DNA from: Lysobacteraceae bacterium
GTDB lineage: Bacteria > Pseudomonadota > Gammaproteobacteria > Xanthomonadales > Xanthomonadaceae
Length of the DNA stretch: 64,000 nt
Direction: 5' to 3'
NCBI GenBank assembly: GCA_016789405.1
Contig: JAEUPQ010000026.1
Location: 434,001-498,000, forward strand
Below the pieces are notes generated by a model. The model had not been told where the DNA came from, made no database searches, and saw nothing but the letters and a program-made list of their open reading frames with translations. The translations under genes were made by a program, and so were the position numbers. Numbering within the stretch: the stretch's first letter is position 1; each line of letters opens with the position of its first letter. This document shows, piece by piece, positions 44,788-52,388 of the stretch.

Positions 44788-45861
44788 ATGTACGCCACGC
44801 CATTCGACGTGACCCCCGACAAGCTGGCGGAGGAAGCCGCCAACGTGCAGCAGAAGCTCGGCGCGGGCCTCGCGACGCTGCGCGAACTGGACGACGTGCA
44901 TTACGGCGTCACTGCCAAGGAAGAAGTCTGGCGCGACGGCAAGGTCGTGCTGTACCGATTCCGCGGCGAAAAGACACCGACCGCGAAGGTCCCGCTGTTG
45001 ATCTGCTATGCACTGGTGAATCGTCCGTACATGGTCGACCTGCAGGACGACCGTTCGCTGGTGAAGAACCTGCTTGCCCTGGGCCAGGACGTGTACCTCA
45101 TCGACTGGGGCTACACCGACCGCTCGGACCGCTTCCTCACGCTGGAGGACTACATCGAGCGCTTCATCGACGGCGCCGTCGACCACCTTCGCGAAGCCTC
45201 GGGCCAGGACCGGATCAACCTGCTCGGCATCTGCCAGGGCGGCGCGTTCTCGCTGACCTACAGTTCGCTGCACCCGGACAAGGTGCGCAACCTGATCACG
45301 ATGGTCACGCCCGTGGATTTCCATACCGACGACAACATGCTGTCGAACTGGATCCAGGATCTCGACATCGACCAGTTCGTCGACACGCTCGGCAACGTAC
45401 CGGCCGACCTGATGAACCTGTGCTACCTCACGCTCAAGCCGTACCGGCTGTTCGTGCAGAAGTACGTCGGCATGATCGACATCCTCGACGACAGGAAGGC
45501 GATGGAAGACTTCCTGCGCATGGAGAAGTGGATCTTCGATTCGCCCGACCAGGCCGGCGAAGCCTTCCGCCAGTTCATCAAGCAGTATTACCAGGGCAAC
45601 GGTTTCGTGAATGGCGGCATCGTCATCGGCGAGCGCGAAGTGGACCTGGGTTTCGTCGACATGCCGGTGCTCAACATCTACGCGGAGCAGGACCACCTGG
45701 TGCCGCCGTCGGCATCGAAGCCGATGAAGGGGCTGGTGGGCAGCAACGACTATTCCGAGATCTCCTTCCGCGGTGGCCACATCGGCATCTACGTCTCGGG
45801 CCGCGCGCAGAAGGAAGTGCCGGCGTCGATCCACGACTGGCTGACGAAGCGCTCCGCATGA
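44788..45861 (+). CDS. phaC: Class III PHA synthase catalytic subunit PhaC
   Basis: PhaC polymerises 3-hydroxyacyl-CoA to polyhydroxyalkanoate on granules. It has 357 residues from ATG 44788, the class III length. The lipase-like box is 'LLGICQGGAFSL' with nucleophile Cys149; the general-acid Asp302 lies in 'YAEQDHLVPP' and His331 in 'FRGGHIGIYVSG'. These are the same residue numbers as in the Allochromatium vinosum class III enzyme. 'YLIDWGYTDRSDRFLTLEDY' is also typical. Its stop overlaps the next start (ATGATG), and phaE lies 1 base upstream, so the three genes form one operon. Confidence 0.96.
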   Translation: MYATPFDVTPDKLAEEAANVQQKLGAGLATLRELDDVHYGVTAKEEVWRDGKVVLYRFRGEKTPTAKVPLLICYALVNRPYMVDLQDDRSLVKNLLALGQDVYLIDWGYTDRSDRFLTLEDYIERFIDGAVDHLREASGQDRINLLGICQGGAFSLTYSSLHPDKVRNLITMVTPVDFHTDDNMLSNWIQDLDIDQFVDTLGNVPADLMNLCYLTLKPYRLFVQKYVGMIDILDDRKAMEDFLRMEKWIFDSPDQAGEAFRQFIKQYYQGNGFVNGGIVIGEREVDLGFVDMPVLNIYAEQDHLVPPSASKPMKGLVGSNDYSEISFRGGHIGIYVSGRAQKEVPASIHDWLTKRSA

Positions 45862-46271
45862 TGCGCCGCATCCTCGCCTGCCTGTGCGCCTGCGCCGTCG
45901 TCCTGTCGGTGCAGGCGGCCGCGCCGACGACGAAACCTTCGAGTGCAACGGCGAACAAGCCCGCCGATGCCGCCACCGCCCAGCGCGAAATCGAAGCATT
46001 GATCGCCGCGCTCGGTCGATCCGGATGTTCGTTCGAGCGAAACGGCGAATGGTACGACGGTGCCCGTGCGCGCACGCACCTGGGTCGGAAATACGACTAC
46101 CTGCGTCGCCGCGATCCTGCGGGCAGCGCCGAGTCTTTCATCGAGCGTGCCGCCAGTCGCAGCAGCACGAGCGGCCGCGCCTACCACGTGCGTTGTCCCG
46201 GCAAGCCGGTGGAATCGGCATCGACGTGGTTCCAGCGGCAACTGCGCGACATGCGCGCGCCCAAACGCTGA
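45858..46271 (+). CDS. DUF5329-family secreted protein
   Basis: The product is 137 residues from ATG 45858, overlapping the phaC stop by 4 bases; ATG 45861 is an alternative. A signal peptide (RRILACLCACAVVLSVQAAA) is followed by 'EIEALIAALGRSGCSFERNGEWY', 'THLGRKYDYLRRR', 'SAESFIERAASRSSTSGRAYHV' and a second Cys, the pattern I recall for DUF5329. Two cysteines probably form a disulfide in the periplasm. The function is unknown. Coupling to phaC is curious because PHA synthesis is cytoplasmic; it may only reflect shared transcription. Confidence 0.78.
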   Translation: MMRRILACLCACAVVLSVQAAAPTTKPSSATANKPADAATAQREIEALIAALGRSGCSFERNGEWYDGARARTHLGRKYDYLRRRDPAGSAESFIERAASRSSTSGRAYHVRCPGKPVESASTWFQRQLRDMRAPKR

Positions 46272-46595
46272 CTCCGCCTTCGCGGTTTTCGCGCCTCTTC
46301 CGGATGCTTCGTGGCCGTTTCCGCTCGCCCGGCCCGGGCATGCATCGATGTCCCGAACAGGGGGCATGAGGGTGCCCTGAACGTCCGGCCGCGCCGATGC
46401 CGGGGGCACGCTTTCCTGACCTCTCCGCGCGTATGCTGATCTTCCTGCGATGCAACGTCGCACGCCTCTCTCGATCGCGCGCACTCCGGCCCACTCTCCG
46501 CGGCGAGTTTCTCGCTTCCGTCCTGCACGGAAGACTTGGCCGCAAGGCTTCATCGGACCCGCACCTCGGCGGCGTCCTCCCACGAGAACACGACC
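46272..46595. other. Intergenic region before the fasciclin gene
   Basis: This 324-base gap has no convincing gene. A weak hairpin, TTCCGT-CCTGC-ACGGAA at 46516-46532, is the only structure I see; it lies 64 bases before the fasciclin start. Open frames across it are out-of-frame extensions of neighbours. Confidence 0.35.
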
Positions 46596-47045
46596 ATGGA
46601 TACCCAAACCAACACCCAGAGCAGGAATCTGCTTGATATCGCGGCAGAGAAGGGCTCCTTCGTTTCGTTCGGAAAGGCCGTCGAACAGGCGGGCCTGGGC
46701 GATGTCCTGCGCGGTGACGGGCCCTTCACCGTCTTCGCGCCAACCGACGCCGCCTTCGCCAAACTGCCCGAAGGCAAGCTGGCATCGCTGATGCAGCCTG
46801 AAAGTCGGGGCGAGCTCGCCGCGATCCTGAAATACCACGTGATCAGCGGCAGGCGGAGTACGACCGACATGGCCAAGTGGGACTCAGCGAGGACCTACCT
46901 GGGCCAGAACGCCAAGATCAAGGTGAACGATGGTGCGTTCAGGATCGACGGCGCACTCATCACGGATGGCGACATCGATTCGAGCAATGGCGTGATCCAT
47001 GGCATCGACCGGGTCATCATCCCTTACGCTTCGACGATGATGTAA
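46596..47045 (+). CDS. Fasciclin-domain protein
   Basis: The protein has 149 residues from ATG 46596; a frame from 46536 lacks a ribosome-binding site. One fasciclin (FAS1) domain fills it: 'LLDIAAEKGSFVSFGKAVEQAGL', H1 box 'GPFTVFAPTDAAFAKLP', 'LAAILKYHVISGR', and H2 box 'DIDSSNGVIHGIDRVIIP' (in parts). FAS1 domains mediate adhesion or small-ligand binding. Unusually for bacterial fasciclin proteins there is no signal peptide or lipobox: the N-terminus is hydrophilic (MDTQTNTQSRNLL), so it appears cytoplasmic or leaves by another route. Confidence 0.88.
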   Translation: MDTQTNTQSRNLLDIAAEKGSFVSFGKAVEQAGLGDVLRGDGPFTVFAPTDAAFAKLPEGKLASLMQPESRGELAAILKYHVISGRRSTTDMAKWDSARTYLGQNAKIKVNDGAFRIDGALITDGDIDSSNGVIHGIDRVIIPYASTMM

Positions 47046-47113
47046 GCATGCATGGCTCCTGGCCGCGAAGCCGCGGACCGAGCCCGCCGCCAGCGGCGCC
47101 TCCACGAGGCGAG

Positions 47114-47122
47114 TGCTAGACT
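47114..47122 (+). promoter_or_regulatory. Candidate extended -10 upstream of pspC-like gene
   Basis: TGC then TAGACT (47117-47122) gives TGCTAGACT, identical to the nonamer upstream of the PBP1B operon. It lies 30 bases before the start codon. No -35 is obvious. Confidence 0.4.
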
Positions 47123-47152
47123 GCGGCTGACGGAACAGCATGCAGGTGTCAC

Positions 47153-47350
47153 ATGACCGCAGCCCCCACGCTCGCCCGCAGCCGGAATGACCGTGTCCTG
47201 GTCGGTGTGATCGGCGGCATCGCCGCTCGCTTCGGCTGGAATTCGACGCTGTTGCGCGTCGTCTACGTGCTCGGCTCCGCCTTGTCCGCGGCCTTTCCAG
47301 GCATCCTGGTGTACCTCGTCCTCTGGCTGCTGATGCCGGAAGAGCCGTGA
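47153..47350 (+). CDS. Small PspC-domain membrane protein
   Basis: The protein has 65 residues from ATG 47153. It consists of a PspC domain only: 'SRNDRVLVGVIGGIAARFGWNSTLLRVVYVL' (in part) with the conserved 'GVxGGIAxRF' start, followed by a membrane segment 'FPGILVYLVLWLLMPEEP'. PspC is a partner in the phage-shock envelope-stress response, but single-domain relatives are common in this order without pspA and their roles are unclear. Its stop overlaps the next start (GTGA), so the two genes are translationally coupled. The two proteins may form one membrane unit. Confidence 0.85.
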   Translation: MTAAPTLARSRNDRVLVGVIGGIAARFGWNSTLLRVVYVLGSALSAAFPGILVYLVLWLLMPEEP

Positions 47351-47844
47351 GTCGCGGCGCGCTGCTGGCACTGCACACGCTCGGTGTGCTCTGGACCTTG
47401 CCGAACACGGCGATCGGCCTGGTCGCCGGCCTTGTCGCAATGTGCTTCGGCGCGAAACCGCGCTTCGCCAGGGACGATTGCGCGCTTGTATTCAACCGCC
47501 TGCCATGGGGTCCCGGAGGTGCGATCACCTTCGGCAACGTGATCCTCAACACCCATGCCGACCTCGATGGTCGATGCCGCACCTACGCCACGCGGGAGGG
47601 TCTGTGCGAAGACCCGATGACGCGCATCGGCGACCACGAACGCGCCCACGTGTTCCAGTACATGGCGCTCGGCCCCTTCTTCCTGCCGCTGTACCTCGGT
47701 TTCGGTGGTGTCAGCGTGCGCAATCCCTTCGAGCGCGCCGCCGATCGCTATGCGATGACGGGTCGCGACTGGTGGCCGTGGCTGAAAGTGAATTCGATGA
47801 AGGCGTTGCGCGCAGAGCTGTCGCGGAGAAAGGCATCGGCCTGA
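47347..47844 (+). CDS. Membrane protein with HERAH zinc-protease-like motif
   Basis: The protein has 165 residues from GTG 47347, overlapping the pspC-like stop by 4 bases. A first hydrophobic segment (about 5-33, LLALHTLGVLWTLPNTAIGLVAGLVA) is followed by 'GGAITFGNVILNTHADL'. The centre has 'RIGDHERAHVFQYMALGPFFLPLYLGF', in which HERAH fits HExxH at the edge of a second hydrophobic segment. 'NPFERAADRYAM' further on may give a third acidic ligand. This resembles membrane-embedded or membrane-associated metallopeptidases. I cannot name the family, and the motif could be coincidental. It is convergent with the M13-like gene. Confidence 0.65.
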   Translation: MSRGALLALHTLGVLWTLPNTAIGLVAGLVAMCFGAKPRFARDDCALVFNRLPWGPGGAITFGNVILNTHADLDGRCRTYATREGLCEDPMTRIGDHERAHVFQYMALGPFFLPLYLGFGGVSVRNPFERAADRYAMTGRDWWPWLKVNSMKALRAELSRRKASA

Positions 47845-47893
47845 CTCCGCAACTGACTCGACGCCTGTTTCAGCGCCGGTCCCATGACCGGGC

Positions 47894-49918
47894 TCAACGC
47901 CAGATCGAGACCCGTTCGCCATCGGCGACGAACAACGGTGTCCCTGCCTTGCAGGCATGGGCCTTGGTGAAGGCCGGCAACTGCATCGCAGGCGCGTTCG
48001 CGCGCCACTGGCCCGGTGCGTAGGGCGATGACTGGGCGTGGGTCGTGCCGGCATCGGCCGACAGCTGCTGCGCCCACAGGCGCGCCCAGCCGCGGAAGAA
48101 CTGCTGCTGCGCGCTGTCATTGGCCTGCGGTTCCTGGCGCGCATACGCGGTCCAGGCAAGCTCGAGGCCGGCGAGGTCGGCGGCGTTTTCGCCGAGCGTG
48201 CGAGCGCCGTCGATCTTCAGGTCCGCCTTGCCGGGATAGGTGAATCGACCGTACACGCCCTGCAGCGGCGCGATGCGGCCTTGCCACGCGCTTGCGCTGG
48301 CGGGCGACCACCAGTCGCGGAGATTGCCGGTGGCATCGACGTAGCGCCCCTTGGCATCGACGACGCGGGACAGCTCATGGCCGACCAATGCGCCGAAGCT
48401 GCCGTACTGCGCCGCCAGCGGTTGCTTCATGTCGAGCACAGGGGCCTGCAGCACGGCGGCCGTGATGAACAGGCGATTGTGCGGCAGGTCGTAACCCAGG
48501 GCCGGGTGCTGCGGCAGGACGTCCCAGCGACGGTCCGCATTCGGACGACCGATGCGCTTCATTTCCTCGCGGTGGTGCCAGGTCGAGGCGATCAGGATGT
48601 TGCTGCCGAAGCTGCCGCGCCCCATCGGCTGGATCGAGAAATCGAGGTTCGAGCGGGGTTTGCCGATTTCGATCTTCAGTTTCTGCAGCTTGGCCACGGC
48701 TTCGGCGCGGGTGGCGTCGTCCATCCAGGTGTTCGACGCGATCGATGCTTCAAGTGCTTCGCGCATGTGGCGACTGATCGTGGCCCCGCGGTCCGCGGCA
48801 TCCTGCGACAGGTAACGCTCGGTGTAGGCCTGCGCCATCATGCTGCCGGCCGCGGCGTTGATCGCATCCAGTACCTGCTGCGGTCGCGGTGCCTGATCCA
48901 TTTCGCCGCGCAGCAGCTGGCCGCGGAAAGCATGGTCCGCATCGCGCCAGTTCTTGCTGAGGTACGGCGCCATCGCATTGCCGACCTGGAAGCGCAGATA
49001 GGCCTTCCACTGCGCCGGCTTCAGGCTGGTGATCATCTTGTCGAGTTGCGCGAACAGGGCGGGATCGGCCATCGAGACCTGCTCGGCGGTCACGCCCTGG
49101 GCCTGCAGGAAGGCCTGCAACTGCAGGTTGCGGTATTTCTTCTGGAAATCCTTGGTGGGAATCGGGTTGTAGTTGGTGCGCAGGCGCACGAGGTCGGCGC
49201 GCGCCTTGGACGCGCGGGCGATGCGCGTTTCCAGGTCGATCACGAACGTGGCATCGGCGGCGGCATTGGCCGGCGACGTGCCGGTCAGCACCATGATCTT
49301 CTGCACGTAGCCGTTGTAGCGTCCCAGCAGATTGCGTGCGTCGGCGTCGTTGCGGGTGTAGAAGCTCGCGTCCGGCAGGCCCAGGCCGCCCTGTGCGAAA
49401 TAGCCCATGTACGTGTCGAGGTTCTTGAGGTCGATGTCGGCGGTGAAATTGAAGGCCACCGGAATGCCGACCTGATGCAGCGCGGCAATCGCGGGCGCGA
49501 CTTCCTGGGGCTTCTTGATCGCGTCGATGCGCGCCAGCAAGGGGGCGATCGGCGCGGCGCCATCGCGTTCCACCGCGGCCTCATCCATGCCGCTGGCCCA
49601 GAAGTCGCCGAGCAGCTTCTGTACCTGTCCCTGCGGCGATTTCGCCGCGGCTTCCAGAAGCGCGCGCTGCTGGTCGCGCGCGCGCGCGGCCAGCTCGCCC
49701 AGGGCGCTGGTGCTGCCATTGGCGGGCACCGGGTTGTCCTTGAGCCAGTCGGCATTCACTGCACCGTAGAGATCGACGCAGGCGCTGAGCGCAGCGACCG
49801 GCTTCGGTGCGGGCTTGGCCGGCTTTCGCTTCTTCGCGGCATCGGCATGCGGTGCTGCGATGGCGGCTACGAGGCAGAGGGCGAGGGCGGCGGGGCGCAG
49901 AGCGTGCGGTTTCGACAT
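47894..49918 (-). CDS. M13-family (neprilysin-like) metallopeptidase, zinc motif degenerate
   Basis: The protein has 674 residues from ATG 49918, with a signal peptide (LRPAALALCLVAAIAAPHADA). Family features are 'VDLYGAVNADWLKDNPVPAN', 'YMGYFAQGGLGLPDASFY', 'NPIPTKDFQKKY', and the conserved downstream 'LGENAADLAGLELAW', which gives the third zinc ligand region. The zinc motif itself reads 'LVGHELSRVVDAKGRYVD': the second His of HExxH is Arg (codon CGC at about 48366). 'GYDLPHNRLFITAAVLQAP' also departs from the family 'NAYYNP.RNEIVFPA' substrate-binding strand. It is therefore probably inactive or divergent. Periplasmic. It is alone on the minus strand, convergent with the membrane protein. 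Confidence 0.88.
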   Translation of the reverse strand: MSKPHALRPAALALCLVAAIAAPHADAAKKRKPAKPAPKPVAALSACVDLYGAVNADWLKDNPVPANGSTSALGELAARARDQQRALLEAAAKSPQGQVQKLLGDFWASGMDEAAVERDGAAPIAPLLARIDAIKKPQEVAPAIAALHQVGIPVAFNFTADIDLKNLDTYMGYFAQGGLGLPDASFYTRNDADARNLLGRYNGYVQKIMVLTGTSPANAAADATFVIDLETRIARASKARADLVRLRTNYNPIPTKDFQKKYRNLQLQAFLQAQGVTAEQVSMADPALFAQLDKMITSLKPAQWKAYLRFQVGNAMAPYLSKNWRDADHAFRGQLLRGEMDQAPRPQQVLDAINAAAGSMMAQAYTERYLSQDAADRGATISRHMREALEASIASNTWMDDATRAEAVAKLQKLKIEIGKPRSNLDFSIQPMGRGSFGSNILIASTWHHREEMKRIGRPNADRRWDVLPQHPALGYDLPHNRLFITAAVLQAPVLDMKQPLAAQYGSFGALVGHELSRVVDAKGRYVDATGNLRDWWSPASASAWQGRIAPLQGVYGRFTYPGKADLKIDGARTLGENAADLAGLELAWTAYARQEPQANDSAQQQFFRGWARLWAQQLSADAGTTHAQSSPYAPGQWRANAPAMQLPAFTKAHACKAGTPLFVADGERVSIWR

Positions 49919-50046
49919 CGCGGCGTCGGATCCATGGAAGAAGGCCGGGGCAGTGTAACAACTCGATCCCGGGATCGATGTTGCGTGGCGTGATGCCGAT
50001 CACGTCCGTGTGCGACCGGCGCAGCGGTTCGCAGCCTCGGGTGCCG

Positions 50047-50817
50047 TCAGCGGTCGTCCGCTAGTCGAAACAGGCGCTCGGCGTTGACGGTCGTCGCATG
50101 TGCGAGAGCGTCGGGTGCGATCCCTCGCAGCTCGGCGATGCAGCCGAGCACGACCGGCAGTCGCGCAGGTTCGTTGCGCTGCCCGCGGATGCCGGCATCG
50201 GGCTGGTCGGGGGCATCCGTTTCCAGCAGCAGCGATTCAATCGGCATCTCGCGCGCGAGGGTGCGCAGGCGGTTGGCCCGTTCGTAGGTCACCGGGCCGC
50301 CCAGCCCCAGCAGGAATCCCTGGTCGAACAGCCGTCGCGCCTGGTCGGCGCTGCCCGAGAAACTGTGGACCACGCCGCGCAGCGGCGCGAAACGGCGGAT
50401 CGCGGCGAGAACCGCATCGACGGCGCGTCGCGCGTGCACGATCACGGGAAGATCGAAGTCGCGCGCCAGTCGAAGCTGTCCGTCGAAAAAAAACGCCTGG
50501 CGTTGCGGGTCGAGACCTTCGACGAAGAAATCCAGGCCGCATTCGCCGACTGCAACCGGCCGTTCGCGTTCGATCCAGCCGCGCAGCAGGGCCAGGTGTT
50601 CGTCGCGGTGTTCGTCCAGATACATCGGGTGCAGTCCATAGGCAGGATGCAGGCCCGACCCCGGCACGCAGATGCCGCGCAACTTCTCCCAGCCGGATGC
50701 GCTGACGGCCGGAACGATCTGACGTGTCACGCCGCTTGCGCGTGCACGCGCAAGCGCATCGTCGCGGTCGACATCGAATTCCGCTGCGTCGAAATGCGAG
50801 TGGCTGTCGATCAGCAT
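50047..50817 (-). CDS. TatD-family metal-dependent DNase
   Basis: The protein has 256 residues from ATG 50817. Metal ligands of the TatD/YcfH/YjjV family are all present: 'MLIDSHSHFDAAEF' (HxHxD), 'VAVGECGLDFF' (Glu), 'LPVIVHARRAVDAV' (His), 'GVVHSFSGSADQARRL' (His), and 'LLLETDAPDQPD' (Asp). Family members act as 3'-to-5' DNA exonucleases and D-aminoacyl-tRNA deacylase-like enzymes, with proposed roles in repair. Length is normal. It lies 27 bases after the small membrane protein on the same strand, suggesting co-transcription. Which paralogue it is (YcfH, TatD or YjjV) cannot be told. Confidence 0.9.
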   Translation of the reverse strand: MLIDSHSHFDAAEFDVDRDDALARARASGVTRQIVPAVSASGWEKLRGICVPGSGLHPAYGLHPMYLDEHRDEHLALLRGWIERERPVAVGECGLDFFVEGLDPQRQAFFFDGQLRLARDFDLPVIVHARRAVDAVLAAIRRFAPLRGVVHSFSGSADQARRLFDQGFLLGLGGPVTYERANRLRTLAREMPIESLLLETDAPDQPDAGIRGQRNEPARLPVVLGCIAELRGIAPDALAHATTVNAERLFRLADDR

Positions 50818-50844
50818 GCGCGGAACGCGATCAAGTGGACTGGA

Positions 50845-51081
50845 TCAGCCGATCCTTGGGACGTCGCCTGGCGTCGGCGATTCCTTCACTTCCGGCGCCT
50901 TGCGCTTGCGGAAGCTCGCGAGCAGCAGCGTGCCGATGCCGAGCAGCAGTTCGTCGATGAAGGGGATGAAATCGGGAATCACCATGTCCACGGCCCACAG
51001 CGAAGCGGCAAGGAGGAACAGGCGGGGAAAGCTGAGGCGGCTGAGGAAGCCGAGGATCGGGGCGACGAGCGGGCTGGCCAT
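50845..51081 (-). CDS. Small two-helix membrane protein (DUF6116-like)
   Basis: I chose ATG 51081 (MASPLVAPILGFLSRLSFPR), giving 78 residues; the longer frame to 51204 is Arg/His-rich with no protein character. Two hydrophobic segments are seen (LFLLAASLWAVDMVIPDFIPF and ELLLGIGTLLLASF), then a basic tail 'RKRKAPEVKESP'. I recall this as a conserved small protein of Xanthomonadaceae, annotated DUF6116, of unknown role. It precedes tatD on the same strand and diverges from the glycine-zipper gene. Confidence 0.7.
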   Translation of the reverse strand: MASPLVAPILGFLSRLSFPRLFLLAASLWAVDMVIPDFIPFIDELLLGIGTLLLASFRKRKAPEVKESPTPGDVPRIG

Positions 51082-51304
51082 GGCGGCGATTCCGGAACGC
51101 GGGACTGTGCAAACGCTATCACGTGGATGCAGATATCGGATCGTCGATCGTGCACCCGGCGCAACTCGATGCGTGCGATGCATGGCTGAACGGCAACAAG
51201 TCATTCAGGTCCGGGGCCGGGAGATGTTCAGCCGCAGGGTGCTGGAATCCGGGCGTCCCGGCGGAACCGCCTTCCGGCTCGCCGTCACAGCAGGAGGTTG
51301 CGAC

Positions 51305-52156
51305 ATGAACAAGACAGAATCGAACAAGCCCATGTTGAACAAGCAGGTGCTCGCGGTGGCCCTCGGTTCCATGCTCGTCGGTGGCATTGCCGTCGCTGCC
51401 TACGTCGGCAATCGAAGCGCCGACGCATCCCGCACTTCGGCCGTTTCGGCCCTGGCGGCCGACGACTCGCGAGAGATCGCGCTCGGCGACGGGGTGGATG
51501 GACGCGATGCGAACGTCATTCCCGAGCCGCAGTTGGAGTACGCCCAGGTGACATCGGTGATCCCGGTGACCCGCAGCGAGCAGCGCTACGCTACGGTGAT
51601 CGGTACAGCGCCGATCACGGAGACCACGTCGTCCACGGCCAGCCGTGAAGTCTGCGAAGACGTGGTGGTGCAGGACCGCCAGGCCGAACGCGACGGCAAC
51701 GTCGGCGGAACCGTGGCCGGCGCGCTGATCGGTGGCCTGGTGGGCAACCAGGTCGGCGATGGCAATGGCCGCAAGGCAGCGACGGTCGCGGGTGCCGCAG
51801 CCGGTGGTTACATCGGCAACAGGATCGATCGTCGCCACGAAGGCGGAAAGGTCGTTGACCGCACCGAACGCCAGTGCCGCACCGTGTCCGAGCCGACCAG
51901 CCGCACCCGGACGGTGGCGTGGGATGTGACCTACCGGACCCCTGAAGGCACGACCGAGCGCATGCGCACGGAGCGGAAGCCCGGCAGCCGGATTCCCGTC
52001 GGCACCGACAAGGTCGTCGTCGGTTACGACGTGACCTACCGCTACCAGGGCGAGGAAGGCCGGGTGCGGCTGGATGAGCGCCCGGGCGATCGCCTGCCGG
52101 TGGTCGATGGCATGGTCATGACCCGGGCCGTGGACGGGGAGCTTCCCCGTTCCTGA
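51305..52156 (+). CDS. Glycine-zipper 2TM outer-membrane-type protein
   Basis: I chose ATG 51305, which has a strong AGGAGG 7 nt upstream; the product has 283 residues. An N-terminal hydrophobic segment (about 13-32, VLAVALGSMLVGGIAVAAYV) anchors or exports it. The centre 'GGTVAGALIGGLVGNQVGDG' then 'ATVAGAAAGGYIGNRID' is the glycine-zipper 2TM (17 kDa antigen-like, SlyB-related) domain. Two Cys flank it (EVCEDVV and RQCRTV). The C-terminal third (VTYRTPEGTTERMRTERKPG, VGYDVTYRYQGEEGRVRLDE) forms paired beta-repeats. Related proteins stabilise the envelope. The upstream 222-base region is shared with the divergent DUF6116-like gene. Confidence 0.85.
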   Translation: MNKTESNKPMLNKQVLAVALGSMLVGGIAVAAYVGNRSADASRTSAVSALAADDSREIALGDGVDGRDANVIPEPQLEYAQVTSVIPVTRSEQRYATVIGTAPITETTSSTASREVCEDVVVQDRQAERDGNVGGTVAGALIGGLVGNQVGDGNGRKAATVAGAAAGGYIGNRIDRRHEGGKVVDRTERQCRTVSEPTSRTRTVAWDVTYRTPEGTTERMRTERKPGSRIPVGTDKVVVGYDVTYRYQGEEGRVRLDERPGDRLPVVDGMVMTRAVDGELPRS

Positions 52157-52353
52157 TGGCTTGCAGGCCCTTTGCCAGGGGCCGCGATGCGCCTCACGAC
52201 GGGGCCGGAGCGATCCGGTCCCGTCGCCGTTCGGGCAACCGGGGAGGAAGGTCAGGGAAGGGCTGGCAAAATCGCGTCCTTCGCGCCTGAAATCGGCGTT
52301 TCGCCGCGCCGGGCTTTGCGGTTTGCAGGTATCGTCTGTGCAGGATGCAACCT

Positions 52354-52359
52354 TACAAT
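52354..52359 (+). promoter_or_regulatory. Candidate -10 box upstream of gcdH
   Basis: TACAAT at 52354-52359 (context CTTACAATGAC) lies 29 bases before the gcdH start. TTGCAG at 52323 is too far (25 bases) to be its -35. It resembles the -10 boxes at 16104 and 36165. Confidence 0.4.
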
Positions 52360-52388
52360 GACGCTTTGCCCGAATCGACCTCGAAACC

